Assembly (NCBI GenBank): GCA_015231515.1
Contig: JADGBM010000016.1
Location: 1 to 39,788, forward strand
Length of the DNA: 39,788 bases
Reading direction: 5' to 3'
Source of the DNA: Desulfobulbaceae bacterium
Lineage (GTDB): Bacteria; Desulfobacterota; Desulfobulbia; Desulfobulbales; VMSU01
Below are positions 15,397 through 25,588 of the stretch, one piece after another; position 1 is the stretch's first letter, and the number at the start of each line of letters is the position of its first letter. The notes under the pieces are model-generated. The model was not told where the DNA came from. It saw only the letters and a program-made list of their open reading frames with translations, and searched no databases. The translations under genes and the position numbers were made by a program.

Positions 15397-17052
15397 ATGA
15401 TACGAACTCGATTAAAAGAAATTATTGATACTGTTTTTTCTTCCGGCATTGAAAAGGGCTGCTGGGCCGATGCGGCTAAAGATGTTTATACGATCGAAAA
15501 GCCAAAATTTGATGGCCAGGGAGATTTCTCGACAAATCTTGCCTTGATTGTTGCAGGTCAGGAAAAAAAGAAACCTCGAGAGGTTGCCCAAGTTTTTGTT
15601 GATCTTTTGGGCGATTGCCCTCTGGCTGACAAAATTGAGATTGCAGGCCCTGGTTTTGTGAATTTTTTCATAAAAAAATCGGTGTGGCAGGAAGTTCTGC
15701 CCTTGGTATGTCAAGGTGGAGATGGCTTTGGGCCGTCGAATGTTGGAAAGGGTAAAAAGGTTCTGGTTGAGTTTGTCAGTGCCAATCCAACCGGCCCTTT
15801 GAGTATAGGGCATGGCCGTCAAGCTGTTCTTGGAGATGCCATTGCCCGACTGTTGGAAGCAACGGGCCATGATGTGACCAGAGAATATTACTATAATGAT
15901 GCCGGAAGGCAGATGCGGGTTCTGGCTGAGTCGCTGCGTTCACGATATCTTGAGCTGTTAGGGGAGGCGTTTGAGTTTCCCGAGGATGGCTATCAGGGCG
16001 AATATATCTACGATATTGCCAGGGATTTACAGGCCGAGGTTGGTGATTCCTTAAAGGACGAGCCTGCCGCAGAGCCATTCCAGAAGAAGGCCGAGGCTGC
16101 CATTTTCGACGATATTAATGGCACGTTAAAGCGTATGGACATTCATTTTGATAATTACTTCAATGAGCATACCCTTTACGATGACGGTCATATCGATGAT
16201 GTTGTTGCCAAACTACGGGAAAAAGGGCTGGTCTATGACGATGAAGGGGCTGTGTGGTTTAAAACGACAGAGTTCGGTATGGAACAAGATCGGGTAATTA
16301 TCAAGAGTACCGGAGAGCCAACCTATAGACTGCCGGATATTGCCTATCATCGCGAAAAATTTAAGCGTGGTTTTGAGTGGATGGTCAATATTTTTGGAGC
16401 TGACCATATCGCTACAGTGCCGGATGTAATGGCAGGGGTGAAAGCCCTTGGATATGATGAGTCATTGATCACTGTGGTCTTGCATCAGTTTGTTACCTTG
16501 CTTCGAGATGGCAAACAGGTGAAGATGTCCACTCGAAAGGCTACTTTTATCACAGTCGACGAGTTGTTGAATGAGGTTGGGGCTGATGTGGTGCGCTTTT
16601 TCTTCTTAATGCGCAAAGCTGACAGCCAACTTGAATTTGATCTGGATTTGGCCAAACAACAGAGCCAGGAAAACCCCGTCTATTATGTGCAATACGGTCA
16701 TGCGCGACTGGCGAGCATATTGCGCCAAGCCCCAGAGAAGGGCGTGCAGCGTGGTGCTGTTGAAGATGCCGATCTGACCCTGTTGGTTGAGGCGGAGGAG
16801 ATGGCTTTGCTCCAGGACATGGCCGGTTTTCCTGAACTGATTAGGGCAGCGGCTCTTGACTTGTCTCCCCATCGGATTATTTTCTACCTTCAGGAGTTGG
16901 CCGGTAAATTCCACAGCTATTATAATAAACACCGAGTTATTTCTGATGATCTGCAGTTATCTATTGCTCGGCTTTGGCTGGTCGCCAGCCTGAAAGTAGT
17001 TTTTCATAATGGCCTTAGCCTCATTGGCGTAGCGGCTCCAGATTCAATGTGA
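15397..17052 (+). CDS. argS: Arginyl-tRNA synthetase
   Basis: A 551-residue class I synthetase that charges tRNA-Arg. The N-terminal Add1 domain (residues 1-115) is followed by the catalytic signature EFVSANPTGPLSIGHGRQAV (HIGH variant), NDAGRQMRVLAESLRSRY, the GADH motif in NIFGADHIATVPDVMAG, and the KMSKS-like VKMSTRKA. The C-terminal helical anticodon-binding domain starts near NPVYYVQYGHAR. The length is normal. There is no recognisable Shine-Dalgarno sequence: the octamer repeat reaches to 4 bases before the ATG. It lies 106 bases after alr and 39 bases before the SPOR gene. Confidence 0.97.
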   Translation: MIRTRLKEIIDTVFSSGIEKGCWADAAKDVYTIEKPKFDGQGDFSTNLALIVAGQEKKKPREVAQVFVDLLGDCPLADKIEIAGPGFVNFFIKKSVWQEVLPLVCQGGDGFGPSNVGKGKKVLVEFVSANPTGPLSIGHGRQAVLGDAIARLLEATGHDVTREYYYNDAGRQMRVLAESLRSRYLELLGEAFEFPEDGYQGEYIYDIARDLQAEVGDSLKDEPAAEPFQKKAEAAIFDDINGTLKRMDIHFDNYFNEHTLYDDGHIDDVVAKLREKGLVYDDEGAVWFKTTEFGMEQDRVIIKSTGEPTYRLPDIAYHREKFKRGFEWMVNIFGADHIATVPDVMAGVKALGYDESLITVVLHQFVTLLRDGKQVKMSTRKATFITVDELLNEVGADVVRFFFLMRKADSQLEFDLDLAKQQSQENPVYYVQYGHARLASILRQAPEKGVQRGAVEDADLTLLVEAEEMALLQDMAGFPELIRAAALDLSPHRIIFYLQELAGKFHSYYNKHRVISDDLQLSIARLWLVASLKVVFHNGLSLIGVAAPDSM

Positions 17053-17091
17053 TCCAGGATCGTATCTGAAAGTCAGTTTATCTGGATTAGA

Positions 17092-17676
17092 ATGGCAACG
17101 AAAAAGAAAACGACAAAGAAAGTAAAAAAACCCCTTGTCTCTATCGAGTTGGGAGTTGGCGGATTGCTGGGGCTGTTGGTCTCCAGCTTTTGTATTTTTC
17201 TGTGGATGTTTTTGTTTGGTCTGTGGACTGGCCAGTCCGTGCTGCAAACTTCTGAGAGTTCTGACAAGGCAAAGGATCTTCCGGGCTTTGCCTCTAAAAT
17301 GTGGCATAAAAGATCAGAGGCCCAAATCACCAGGGCCGAAAGTACTAGTGAGAAAAGCCCTGAAGAGGTTCGTGATCCTGTTGTTAAAAGTGAAAATGAA
17401 ACGGCGGCGAGTCAGGATGCTTCGTTTTTTGCGGTACAGGTTTCAGCCTTTAAAGACCAGCATAGGGCGGAAAAGGCGGTACAGCAGTGGCGTGATAAAA
17501 AATATAACTCTTTTTACTTGATGCCGGATCCGCCTGACGGTAAGTTCCACCGGGTGTTTGTTGGCCATTTTGATAGTCTGGCGGAGGCTAACTCCCTGGC
17601 CGCCACCCTTGAGTCAGTTGAGCAGCGCAAGGTTTTTATCATGCTTGTAGCGGCCGACCAGAAACAGCTGCCATAA
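17092..17676 (+). CDS. Membrane-anchored SPOR-domain protein
   Basis: A 194-residue protein with a lysine-rich cytoplasmic start (MATKKKTTKKVKK), one membrane segment at about residues 22-45 and a periplasmic linker rich in Ser, Glu and Lys. The C-terminal SPOR domain spans about residues 110-190 (FFAVQVSAFKDQHRAEKAVQ ... HRVFVGHFDSLAEANSLA). SPOR domains bind glycan strands lacking stem peptides at the division septum. A cell-envelope or division role is therefore likely. The motif CAGTTTATCTGGATTAG lies just before the ATG, and no clear ribosome-binding site is seen apart from GGATTAG. Confidence 0.88.
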   Translation: MATKKKTTKKVKKPLVSIELGVGGLLGLLVSSFCIFLWMFLFGLWTGQSVLQTSESSDKAKDLPGFASKMWHKRSEAQITRAESTSEKSPEEVRDPVVKSENETAASQDASFFAVQVSAFKDQHRAEKAVQQWRDKKYNSFYLMPDPPDGKFHRVFVGHFDSLAEANSLAATLESVEQRKVFIMLVAADQKQLP

Positions 17677-17764
17677 ATATAATCGCAAGTTATCTATTTT
17701 GTGATAGGATATCTATCAAACATTTAATGCCAGCCCCTGAAAAAAACTGATTAGGATCAGCCAT

Positions 17765-18247
17765 ATGATAAGAAATGCCCGGATGAGTGATGTGAAAGCT
17801 ATCTACGATTTGCTGGCTTATTTTGCCAAGCAGGAACTCCTTCTTGGTCGCTCATTGAGTTCATTGTATGACCAGTTGCGAGATTTCAAGGTCTATACCG
17901 TCCTTGATAACGGTGAGATGGGCGGTGGGCAAGGTAAAGAGATACTTGCCGGTGCCGCAGCCCTACACGTGTGTTGGGAAAATCTGGCGGAGGTGCGGTC
18001 GTTGGTGGTGGCAAGTCAGTTTCAAGGCACAGGGATTGGGGCGGCCCTGGTGAACTCTTGTCTGGATGAGGCCGAAACACTGGGGATCACACGGATCTTT
18101 ACGCTGACCTATCAGGCAGGGTTTTTTAATAAATTTGGCTTTAAGCCAATCGATAAGAACGAGTTGCCCCATAAAATATGGAGCGATTGTCTTCAATGTC
18201 CGAAGTTTCCAGACTGTAATGAAGAAGCTTTAATCTGGGAAAATTAA
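17765..18247 (+). CDS. argA: Short-form amino-acid N-acetyltransferase (N-acetylglutamate synthase)
   Basis: A 160-residue GNAT enzyme. VRSLVVASQFQGTGIGAALV is the acetyl-CoA-binding motif A, and the C-terminal KIWSDCLQCPKFPDCNEEAL is the signature of the short ArgA group, which has the GNAT domain alone without the kinase-like regulatory domain. It makes N-acetylglutamate, the first intermediate of arginine synthesis. The neighbour argJ, two genes on, can also recycle the acetyl group, so ArgA would mainly prime the cycle. The three Cys in the tail (C-x2-C-x5-C) are part of the group signature. GGATCAG precedes the ATG. Confidence 0.88.
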   Translation: MIRNARMSDVKAIYDLLAYFAKQELLLGRSLSSLYDQLRDFKVYTVLDNGEMGGGQGKEILAGAAALHVCWENLAEVRSLVVASQFQGTGIGAALVNSCLDEAETLGITRIFTLTYQAGFFNKFGFKPIDKNELPHKIWSDCLQCPKFPDCNEEALIWEN

Positions 18248-18284
18248 ATTTTAAAAATAGAAGTCTTCACTGGAGTTAAAATAG

Positions 18285-20822
18285 ATGATAGGCAAGGTGC
18301 TAACAAAAATATTTGGTACTAAAAATGACAGGGTGCTTAAAGCAATCCAGCCCTTAGTTGACAAGATTAATGCCTTTGAGCCAGAGATACAAAAGCTCGA
18401 TGACGATGGGCTGCGTGCTAAAACTATATCGTTCAAAGAGCGGCTTGCCGCTGGAGAAACACTTGACGCTCTCTTGCCGGAGGCCTTTGCCGTTGCTCGT
18501 GAGGGTGGAAAGCGGGTCCTGAATATGCGAGCCTATGATGTGCAGCTGGTCGGTGGTATCATACTGCATCAGGGCAAAATTGCTGAGATGAAAACCGGTG
18601 AGGGCAAGACCCTGGTCGCTGTCCTGGCCGTTTACCTCAACGCCCTTGCTGGTAAAGGGGTGCATGTTGTCACCGTTAATGATTACCTGGCTAAGCGAGA
18701 CGCCGAGTGGATGGGAGAAGTCTATCGATTTCTTGGTCTCACTACCGGCATTATTGTACATGGGATTGATGATAAGACCCGGCGGCAGGCTTATCATGCC
18801 GACGTTACGTATGGAACTAACAACGAGTTCGGGTTTGATTATCTGCGCGATAATATGAAGTTTGAGATGGCTGATTTCTGCCAGCGTGAGTTTTATTTTG
18901 CGGTGGTTGACGAGGTCGATAGTATTCTTATTGATGAGGCCCGGACTCCACTTATTATCTCGGGTCCAACGGAGGCGACAACCGATCTCTATGTTCAGGT
19001 AAACAGCATAACTCCAAAGTTTCAGGTGGGCGTTCACTACGTTGTTGATGAAAAAGCAAAATCCTTGTCCTTGCAGGAAGAAGGCGTTGAACTTGCCGAA
19101 AAACTCCTGGCGGTTGATAATCTTTATGATCCTAAAAACATCGAATATCTGCACCATCTGAACCAATCGTTAAAGGCCAATGTCCTTTTTAAGAATGATG
19201 TTGACTACATTGTTAAGGATGGAGAGGTGGTCATTGTTGATGAGTTTACCGGCAGAACCATGCCAGGTAGACGTTTCAGTGATGGTCTGCATCAAGCCCT
19301 GGAGGCCAAAGAAGGTGTGAAGGTTGAAAAGGAAAACCAGACCTATGCTTCAATTACCTTCCAGAATTATTTCAGAATGTACGAAAAGCTTGCTGGTATG
19401 ACTGGTACAGCTGACACCGAAGCCCCTGAGTTTAAGAAGATTTATAATCTTGATGTTGTGCTGGTGCCAACCCATCTTAAAATGATCCGTGATGACTACG
19501 CCGATGTTATCTATAAAAATGCCAAGGCTAAATTCCGCGCCGTTGTCCGGGAGATCAGGCAGTTGCATGAGCAGGGGCGGCCCGTGTTGGTCGGCACTAT
19601 TAGTATTGACACATCCGAGATGATCTCCCGCATGCTGAAAAAAGAGAAGATTCCACATTCGGTGTTAAATGCCAAGCAGCATGACCGTGAGGCGGAGATC
19701 ATCGCTGAGGCAGGTCATCGTGGCAGGGTGACCATTGCCACCAATATGGCTGGTCGTGGAACTGATATTAAACTTGGCGAGGGAGTTGCCGATCTCGGAG
19801 GATTACATATTCTGGCCACCAGTCGGCATGAGTCTCGGAGGATTGACAACCAGCTTCGTGGCCGTTCCGGTCGACAGGGCGACCCTGGTTCATCGAGGTT
19901 CTATCTCTCTCTGGAAGACGATCTGCTGCGAATCTTTGGTTCTGATCGAATTTCAGGCATCATGGAACGTTTGGGAATGGAAGAAGATGAGCCGATTGAG
20001 CACTCGATGATTACCCGGGCCATTGAAAATGCCCAGCGTAAGGTTGAGGGGCATAACTTTGAGATTCGTAAACATCTTCTTGAGTACGACGATGTTATGA
20101 ATAAGCAGCGTGAGGTTATCTACAGCCAGCGCCGCGAGTTGTTGAAGCGTGATAATGTCAAGGAGTTAATTCTGGAGATGGTGCCGGAGCTTGTTGGGCC
20201 GATGGCGGAAATAATTGTCAATGATCAGCTTCCTTCCGAAGATTGGGACTGGGCGCATCTTGAGGAGAGCATGATTTCAAGTTTTGGTTTTTCTCATGGG
20301 ATCAGCGCTGAGGAAAAAGTTGAGATCAAGGCAGATGCACTTAGAGAGCGCGTTGTGGCGCACGTTCTTTCCGAATATGAAAAGCGCGAGCAGGAACTTG
20401 GCGAAAAAAATATGCGCCATCTTGAGCGTATGATTCTCCTGCAGGTTGTTGATAGTCACTGGAAAGATCATCTTCTTAACATAGACCATTTAAAGGAAGG
20501 TATCGGTCTGCGTGGCTATGGTCAGAAAAACCCTCTTAATGAGTATAAGAAAGAGGGTTTTGAAATGTTTATGGATCTTATGGAGACCATTAAACAGCAA
20601 ACTATTTCCACGCTGTTCATGGTGCGCCTTGTCCAGGATGATGATGTTGAGCAGTTGGCTCGTCAGCAGCGGGAGAAACAGCAGCGGATTGAAATGAATC
20701 GCAGCGATGAGGAGAAGGCCCATCAGCCGGTCATACGTGAGGGAGATAAGGTCGGCAGGAATGACCTCTGTCCTTGCGGGTCAGGGAAAAAATATAAGCG
20801 TTGTTGCGGAAAGGCTATGTAG
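18285..20822 (+). CDS. secA: Preprotein translocase ATPase SecA
   Basis: An 845-residue SecA, the motor that pushes unfolded preproteins through SecYEG. Seen in order: the N-terminal helix, [20 protein letters not shown], Walker [26 protein letters not shown], Walker [27 protein letters not shown] with [41 protein letters not shown], the scaffold and wing, and the C-terminal zinc motif [14 protein letters not shown] that binds SecB and phospholipids. The length is at the short end but complete. GGAG lies 10 bases before the ATG. It sits between argA and argJ in a housekeeping block. Confidence 0.98.
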   Translation: MIGKVLTKIFGTKNDRVLKAIQPLVDKINAFEPEIQKLDDDGLRAKTISFKERLAAGETLDALLPEAFAVAREGGKRVLNMRAYDVQLVGGIILHQGKIAEMKTGEGKTLVAVLAVYLNALAGKGVHVVTVNDYLAKRDAEWMGEVYRFLGLTTGIIVHGIDDKTRRQAYHADVTYGTNNEFGFDYLRDNMKFEMADFCQREFYFAVVDEVDSILIDEARTPLIISGPTEATTDLYVQVNSITPKFQVGVHYVVDEKAKSLSLQEEGVELAEKLLAVDNLYDPKNIEYLHHLNQSLKANVLFKNDVDYIVKDGEVVIVDEFTGRTMPGRRFSDGLHQALEAKEGVKVEKENQTYASITFQNYFRMYEKLAGMTGTADTEAPEFKKIYNLDVVLVPTHLKMIRDDYADVIYKNAKAKFRAVVREIRQLHEQGRPVLVGTISIDTSEMISRMLKKEKIPHSVLNAKQHDREAEIIAEAGHRGRVTIATNMAGRGTDIKLGEGVADLGGLHILATSRHESRRIDNQLRGRSGRQGDPGSSRFYLSLEDDLLRIFGSDRISGIMERLGMEEDEPIEHSMITRAIENAQRKVEGHNFEIRKHLLEYDDVMNKQREVIYSQRRELLKRDNVKELILEMVPELVGPMAEIIVNDQLPSEDWDWAHLEESMISSFGFSHGISAEEKVEIKADALRERVVAHVLSEYEKREQELGEKNMRHLERMILLQVVDSHWKDHLLNIDHLKEGIGLRGYGQKNPLNEYKKEGFEMFMDLMETIKQQTISTLFMVRLVQDDDVEQLARQQREKQQRIEMNRSDEEKAHQPVIREGDKVGRNDLCPCGSGKKYKRCCGKAM

Positions 20823-20912
20823 GTTTTTTAGGCTTTAGGCTGTAGAATATAGCGTGAAGGGATATACTCAACTCCCTGTCTTTTTATTATTGTTTAAACA
20901 GGAACAATTGCA

Positions 20913-22106
20913 ATGAATCAGGACTTAACAGTTAAAGGGTTTTCTTTTTCGGCAGTTGAAGCGGGTATCCGGGGTAAAAAAAGGCTCGATATCGGCCTGA
21001 TTTCTTGTGAAAGGCCTGCTGCCGCTGCCGCGGTATACACCACCAGCCGTGTAAAGGCCGCTCCGGTCTTGCTTGGCATCGAGAGAATCAAGTCCGGATT
21101 TGCTCAGGCTGTGATGATTAACTCCGGCATAGCCAACGCCTGTACCGGAACCGAGGGAATGCAGAATGCCCGTAAGACTTCAGCCATGCTGGCTGAGGCC
21201 TTAAATATCTCTGAAGACCTTGTTCATGTTTCTTCAACAGGGGTCATCGGGCAGCAGTTGGAAATGGGTTGTTTCTCCAGTATCCCGCAGTTGGTTGCCA
21301 CGCGTTCTCCCGAGCGTGTTCTGGATGTTGCCCAGGCCATAATGACCACTGATACAGTTCAGAAGCTGTCAGTGAAAGAGATTGTTGTCGATGGGTGTCC
21401 GGTTAAACTGTTGGGAATCGCCAAGGGGGCCGGTATGATTATGCCCAATATGGCAACTATGCTTGGTTATATTTTAACTGATATTGACATCGCCCCAGAG
21501 GTTTTAAACAGTTTTTTAAAGGACAGCGCCGAGCGGTCGTTTAATCGAGTAACTATTGATGGAGATACCAGTACAAACGATACGGTGTTTCTGATGGCCA
21601 GCGGCCTGGCTGGGAATGCTCGCATCACCGAGAAGAGCTCTGCTGAGGCCTTGAAGTTTAAAACCGCTCTGGACGAACTTTGTCTTGATCTGGCTTTGCA
21701 GATTGTTGCTGACGGCGAAGGCGCCACCAAACTGGTGGCCATAAAGGTCGTTAATGCCCTGTCGACAATTGATGCAGAGCTGGCAGCCCGAACCATTGCC
21801 AACTCTCCATTGGTGAAAACTGCATTTTTCGGCCAGGATGCAAACTGGGGTCGAATTATTGCTGCCCTAGGACGCTCCGAAGCCGATTTTGATCCTGACC
21901 GGGTTTCAATCAGTTTTGATGATGTTGAGCTGGTTAATAGCGGCTTGTGGTGTGGAGCGGAAGCTGAAAAAAAGGCCTCTGAAGTATTAAGGAAAGATAG
22001 TTTTGATGTTACGGTTGACCTGACGACAGGCTCACACTCAGCCGTCGTTTATACCAGCGACTTCTCACTTGATTACGTCAAGATTAATGCCAACTACCGG
22101 TCATGA
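20913..22106 (+). CDS. argJ: Arginine biosynthesis bifunctional protein ArgJ
   Basis: A 397-residue glutamate N-acetyltransferase. It moves the acetyl group from N-acetylornithine to glutamate and in bifunctional members also uses acetyl-CoA. The self-cleavage site is KGAGMIMPNMATMLGYILTD with Thr182 as the nucleophile that becomes the N-terminus of the beta subunit. Other signatures: MINSGIANACTG, VSSTGVIGQQLEM, FNRVTIDGDTSTNDTVFLMA and the C-terminal YTSDFSLDYVKINANYR. Its stop overlaps the start of the following histidine kinase gene (ATGA), so the two are translationally coupled. Confidence 0.97.
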   Translation: MNQDLTVKGFSFSAVEAGIRGKKRLDIGLISCERPAAAAAVYTTSRVKAAPVLLGIERIKSGFAQAVMINSGIANACTGTEGMQNARKTSAMLAEALNISEDLVHVSSTGVIGQQLEMGCFSSIPQLVATRSPERVLDVAQAIMTTDTVQKLSVKEIVVDGCPVKLLGIAKGAGMIMPNMATMLGYILTDIDIAPEVLNSFLKDSAERSFNRVTIDGDTSTNDTVFLMASGLAGNARITEKSSAEALKFKTALDELCLDLALQIVADGEGATKLVAIKVVNALSTIDAELAARTIANSPLVKTAFFGQDANWGRIIAALGRSEADFDPDRVSISFDDVELVNSGLWCGAEAEKKASEVLRKDSFDVTVDLTTGSHSAVVYTSDFSLDYVKINANYRS

Positions 22107-23215
22107 AAAAATTTGCTTTTCTTGCTCTGATACTTGTTGTTATCGGTATTGGGGTATTGCATTTTGTCACCCCCGGCTATCTGGTTTTTTATCACGACAC
22201 CTATCGACGACTTAGCTATTTTCCCATTGTTCTTGGGGCACTGTGGTTTGGTGTTCGAGGTGGACTTACCTTAGCATTGCTGTCATCCTTCGCCTTTATC
22301 CCGCATCTTTTGTTATACATCGGTAAGGGCCCCGAGCTCTACCTTGGCGAACTTATGGAGGTAGTGCTTTATATAGCTGCCGGAACCGTCACTGGATTTA
22401 TAGCAGGCCGTGAGGCCCGTCTTCGTGAGCGCTATAAAGCGGTGGCTCAGAAACTCGAAAAATCCTACGAGAAGCTTCACGAGGAGACTGAACTTCTGAT
22501 TGAAGCGGAACAACAGTTATCGGCCAGCCAGCGTCTTTCATACCTTGGGCAGCTTTCTGCCTCTCTGGCACATGAGATAAAAAACCCGCTGAGCTCAATT
22601 CGCGGAACCGCAGAAATTTTCCTTGATGAATTCCCGGAAGGACATCCCAAACGTGAATTTGTAACCATCCTGCTCAAAGAGACGGACCGTTTGAACTCGA
22701 CAGTTGAGGAGGTTTTGAACTACTCGAAGGGGCAGCGTCAACCCGACAATTTCGTAAAAGAACCTTTGAGTCGAGTGATCGATCAAGTTCTCAAACTTCT
22801 TGAAAACCATCTACGTAAAAAATCAATTATCATTGATGTGACCGGCCGGGAAGATGCCGAAGAGTTCCTGGTTGCCGGGGCCAAGATTTCGCAGGTTTTT
22901 TTAAATATTATCTTGAATGCCATTGATGCTATTTCTGATAGCGGACTGATCAGCGTATCGCTGATCAAACAAGCAGATGGGGGTATTAAGGCCGTTATTT
23001 GTGATACTGGGTCGGGGATTCCTACTGAACGACTTGATTCCGTGTTTACGCCTTTTGTTACAGGAAAAGAGGGCGGTACCGGACTTGGCTTGTCCATTTC
23101 AAGAAAGATTATAGAAAGTTACGGTGGGTCAATTGAATGCAGAAATAATGATGATGTCGGCGCCTGCTTTACTCTCTACCTTCCTCCTCAAATTATGCCT
23201 GAAGAACGGGTATAG
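22103..23215 (+). CDS. Membrane sensor histidine kinase
   Basis: A 370-residue kinase. Residues 1-105 contain about four membrane segments (KdpD/DUF4118-like arrangement), with almost no periplasmic domain, so it may sense something in the membrane. A coiled coil (residues 110-145) leads to the HisKA domain, LGQLSASLAHEIKNPLSSIR with His157 as the phosphorylation site. The ATPase domain has the N box FLNIILNAIDAIS, the G1 box CDTGSGIP and G2 GGTGLGLSISRKIIESYGG. It overlaps argJ by 4 bases and precedes tupA by 35 bases. No response regulator is adjacent; the NtrC-type regulators at 27523 and 32037 are candidates. Confidence 0.9.
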   Translation: MKKFAFLALILVVIGIGVLHFVTPGYLVFYHDTYRRLSYFPIVLGALWFGVRGGLTLALLSSFAFIPHLLLYIGKGPELYLGELMEVVLYIAAGTVTGFIAGREARLRERYKAVAQKLEKSYEKLHEETELLIEAEQQLSASQRLSYLGQLSASLAHEIKNPLSSIRGTAEIFLDEFPEGHPKREFVTILLKETDRLNSTVEEVLNYSKGQRQPDNFVKEPLSRVIDQVLKLLENHLRKKSIIIDVTGREDAEEFLVAGAKISQVFLNIILNAIDAISDSGLISVSLIKQADGGIKAVICDTGSGIPTERLDSVFTPFVTGKEGGTGLGLSISRKIIESYGGSIECRNNDDVGACFTLYLPPQIMPEERV

Positions 23216-23250
23216 GAGAATAAAAATAAACAATTACCCATAGGTTACAA

Positions 23251-24144
23251 GTGAAAACGCACATACGGTATTACGCCTTTATTCTGATCTTCGTTCTTTT
23301 GTCGGTTGCCCAGGTTCAGGCGGCGGAAAAAATTCTTAAAATGTCAACGACAACAAGTACACAGTCTTCCGGATTATTAGACGTTCTGTTACCGGCCTTT
23401 GAACAGGAGACCGGGATTGTCGTTAAGGTTATTGCCAAAGGCACTGGTGCTGCAATTCGTGATGGCGTTGATGGTAATGTTGATCTGATTTTTGTTCATG
23501 CGAAGCAACGAGAAGAGAAATTTGTGCAGGACGGTTATGGAACGAAACGGTATGCTGTCATGCACAATGATTTTGTTGTTGTCGGTCCACCAACCGATCC
23601 CGCAGGCATTAGGGGGATGGCGAATGCCGTTGAAGCCTTCAGGAAAATAGCCGCCAGTGGCGCGCTGTTTGTGTCGCGGGGGGATGATTCCGGCACACAC
23701 ATCAAAGAGCAGTTTCTGTGGAGTAAAACTGGGTTTATGATGGAACAGGGATCAGAAACCATACTGCAAAAAGGTAAAGAGAAAAAAGTCTCCTTTGCCT
23801 ACCCAGGTGGTTTGGGGAAATGGTATTTGTCAATAGGGCAGGGCATGGGTAAAACGCTGACATTTGCCGACGAAAAAAAGGCTTATGCCTTGGCTGATCG
23901 TGGTACGTATTTAAAATATACACTTGGAAGTGATCTGCCTGTTGCCTTAGAAATTCTCAGTGAGGGAGACAGCGATCTTGTAAATCCGTATGGCGTTATC
24001 CCTGTGAATTCCAAAACGCATGCCCATGTGAATTATGAAGATGCGCAAACATTTGCAGAGTGGTTGGTTTCGGAGAATGGGCAGAAGTTGATTGATGGCT
24101 ATAAATTACTTGGTAAACAACTGTTTCTCCCGGATTCCTTATAG
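23251..24144 (+). CDS. tupA: Tungstate ABC transporter substrate-binding protein
   Basis: A 297-residue periplasmic binding protein with a signal peptide ending in VQA (residues 1-24). The mature part begins KILKMSTTTSTQSSGLLDVL; TTTSTQxSGLL is the oxyanion-binding signature of TupA. SRGDDSGTHIKEQFLW and the C-terminal NPYGVIPVNSKTHAHVNYED also match. It should bind tungstate with high affinity; distinguishing tungstate from molybdate is by family, not by measurement. The start is GTG at 23251 with a weak site (TAGG). It opens a tupABC operon, 35 bases after the histidine kinase gene. Confidence 0.93.
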   Translation: MKTHIRYYAFILIFVLLSVAQVQAAEKILKMSTTTSTQSSGLLDVLLPAFEQETGIVVKVIAKGTGAAIRDGVDGNVDLIFVHAKQREEKFVQDGYGTKRYAVMHNDFVVVGPPTDPAGIRGMANAVEAFRKIAASGALFVSRGDDSGTHIKEQFLWSKTGFMMEQGSETILQKGKEKKVSFAYPGGLGKWYLSIGQGMGKTLTFADEKKAYALADRGTYLKYTLGSDLPVALEILSEGDSDLVNPYGVIPVNSKTHAHVNYEDAQTFAEWLVSENGQKLIDGYKLLGKQLFLPDSL

Positions 24145-24233
24145 CAGGCCTGGTTGTCTGATAGGGGCTTGTATTGTGAATCGATTAGTTCCGCATTTTT
24201 CTTTTGATTACTGATTAGCGGCTTCAGACAAGC

Positions 24234-24929
24234 ATGAATTTACTCCTTGATAGCGTTGTTTCTGCCCTGCAATTAATTATCTCTTTGGATAAGGAGATAT
24301 TTTTGATTGTTTGGACTTCGTTGCGGGTAAGTCTGCTCTCGACTGTGTTTGCCAGTTTGATTGCGGTTCCTCTGGGGTTTACTATCTCCTTTAGCAAATG
24401 GTCTGGTAAACGGCTGACCATAACACTGTTAAATACACTGTTGGCCTTGCCGACAGTTGTCATTGGTCTTTTTGTCTATAGTTTCATATCCCGCCGAGGG
24501 ATGTTCGGTTCACTGGACCTGCTCTATACTCAGAACGCTATTATCATTGGGCAGGTCATTCTTATTATTCCAATTATTACAGCATTTACTCTTTCGGCTA
24601 TCAGCGGCATTGATCCGCGCTACAAGAGGACGGCCATTGCGCTGGGGGCCAATCATTTTCAGGCGGCCAGAGTGGTGTTTCGTGAGGCGCGTTTCGGGGT
24701 TATGGCAGCCGTAATTGCAGCATTTGGACGGGTGATTTCAGAAATTGGCATCAGCATGATGCTGGGCGGGAATATCAAGGGATTTACGCGGACAATGACA
24801 ACATCCATGGCCTTGGAGTACGATAAAGGGGCCTTCGTGATGGCAGTGGCCTTAGGGATAATCCTGATGAGTATCAGTTTTTTTCTAAACTTCGTATTTC
24901 ACTTCCTGCAAGGCAAAGTGCGTTCATGA
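24234..24929 (+). CDS. tupB: Tungstate ABC transporter permease
   Basis: A 231-residue membrane protein with five or six membrane segments. The conserved cytoplasmic loop of ABC permeases is EAA-like: RTAIALGANHFQAARVVFRE, followed by ARFGVMAAVIAAFGRVISEI. The N-terminal segment VSLLSTVFASLIAVPLGFTI and NTLLALPTVVIGLFVYSFIS are typical of TupB. Its last codon overlaps the ATG of tupC (ATGA). It would form the channel for tungstate with TupC as the ATPase. Confidence 0.93.
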   Translation: MNLLLDSVVSALQLIISLDKEIFLIVWTSLRVSLLSTVFASLIAVPLGFTISFSKWSGKRLTITLLNTLLALPTVVIGLFVYSFISRRGMFGSLDLLYTQNAIIIGQVILIIPIITAFTLSAISGIDPRYKRTAIALGANHFQAARVVFREARFGVMAAVIAAFGRVISEIGISMMLGGNIKGFTRTMTTSMALEYDKGAFVMAVALGIILMSISFFLNFVFHFLQGKVRS

Positions 24930-25588
24930 GTTTATACCAATTAAATAAACTCAGAAAAGAGTATGGCGGTCGTGAAGTGTTAAATATCTCTGATCTCGGT
25001 ATTGAAAAGGGCAAAATATATTCCCTGCTTGGGGCCAATGGCACAGGGAAGTCAACACTGTTAAACTTATTGGCCTTTCTAGATACGCCTTCCAGCGGAG
25101 AGATTTATTTTGATTCGCGCCGGGTAGAGTTTGGTCAAAAGAAAAATGAGCAACTCAGGCGTAAGGTAATTCTGCTGGATCAGAACCCCGTTCTTTTTTC
25201 GACCACCGTTTTCAAAAATCTTGAGTTTGGTTTGAAAGTTCGCAAGGTAGATAAGCTAGAACGAAGAGACCGCATCGAGAGGGCTCTCGACACAGTCGGT
25301 ATGCAATCGTTTATTCATGCACCGGCTGCCTGTCTGTCTGGTGGGGAGAGTCAGCGTGTTGCCCTGGCCAGGGTATTGGTTCTACAGCCGGAGGTGCTTT
25401 TATGCGATGAGCCCACTTCAAACGTTGATAAAGTCAATCAGGCTATCATCGTGGATCTGCTCAGAGAACTTAACTCCAAACAAAACATATCAATAATTTT
25501 CAGCACCCATGATCACGGTATCGCCTCGTCGCTGGCCCACAGGACAATTGAACTGGAGCAAGGGAAAATACTGCTTACTCACACATAG
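24926..25588 (+). CDS. tupC: Tungstate ABC transporter ATPase
   Basis: A 220-residue ABC ATPase. Walker A is GANGTGKSTLLN, the Q loop LDQNPVLFSTTVF, the signature LSGGESQRVALARVLVLQP, Walker B VLLCDEPTSNVD and the H loop FSTHD. It lacks the C-terminal TOBE/oxyanion domain seen in ModC, as expected for TupC. It overlaps tupB by 4 bases and is the last gene of the operon. Tungstate uptake fits the use of tungsten enzymes such as formate dehydrogenase or aldehyde oxidoreductases, and FdhD is encoded in the same window. Confidence 0.93.
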   Translation: MSLYQLNKLRKEYGGREVLNISDLGIEKGKIYSLLGANGTGKSTLLNLLAFLDTPSSGEIYFDSRRVEFGQKKNEQLRRKVILLDQNPVLFSTTVFKNLEFGLKVRKVDKLERRDRIERALDTVGMQSFIHAPAACLSGGESQRVALARVLVLQPEVLLCDEPTSNVDKVNQAIIVDLLRELNSKQNISIIFSTHDHGIASSLAHRTIELEQGKILLTHT

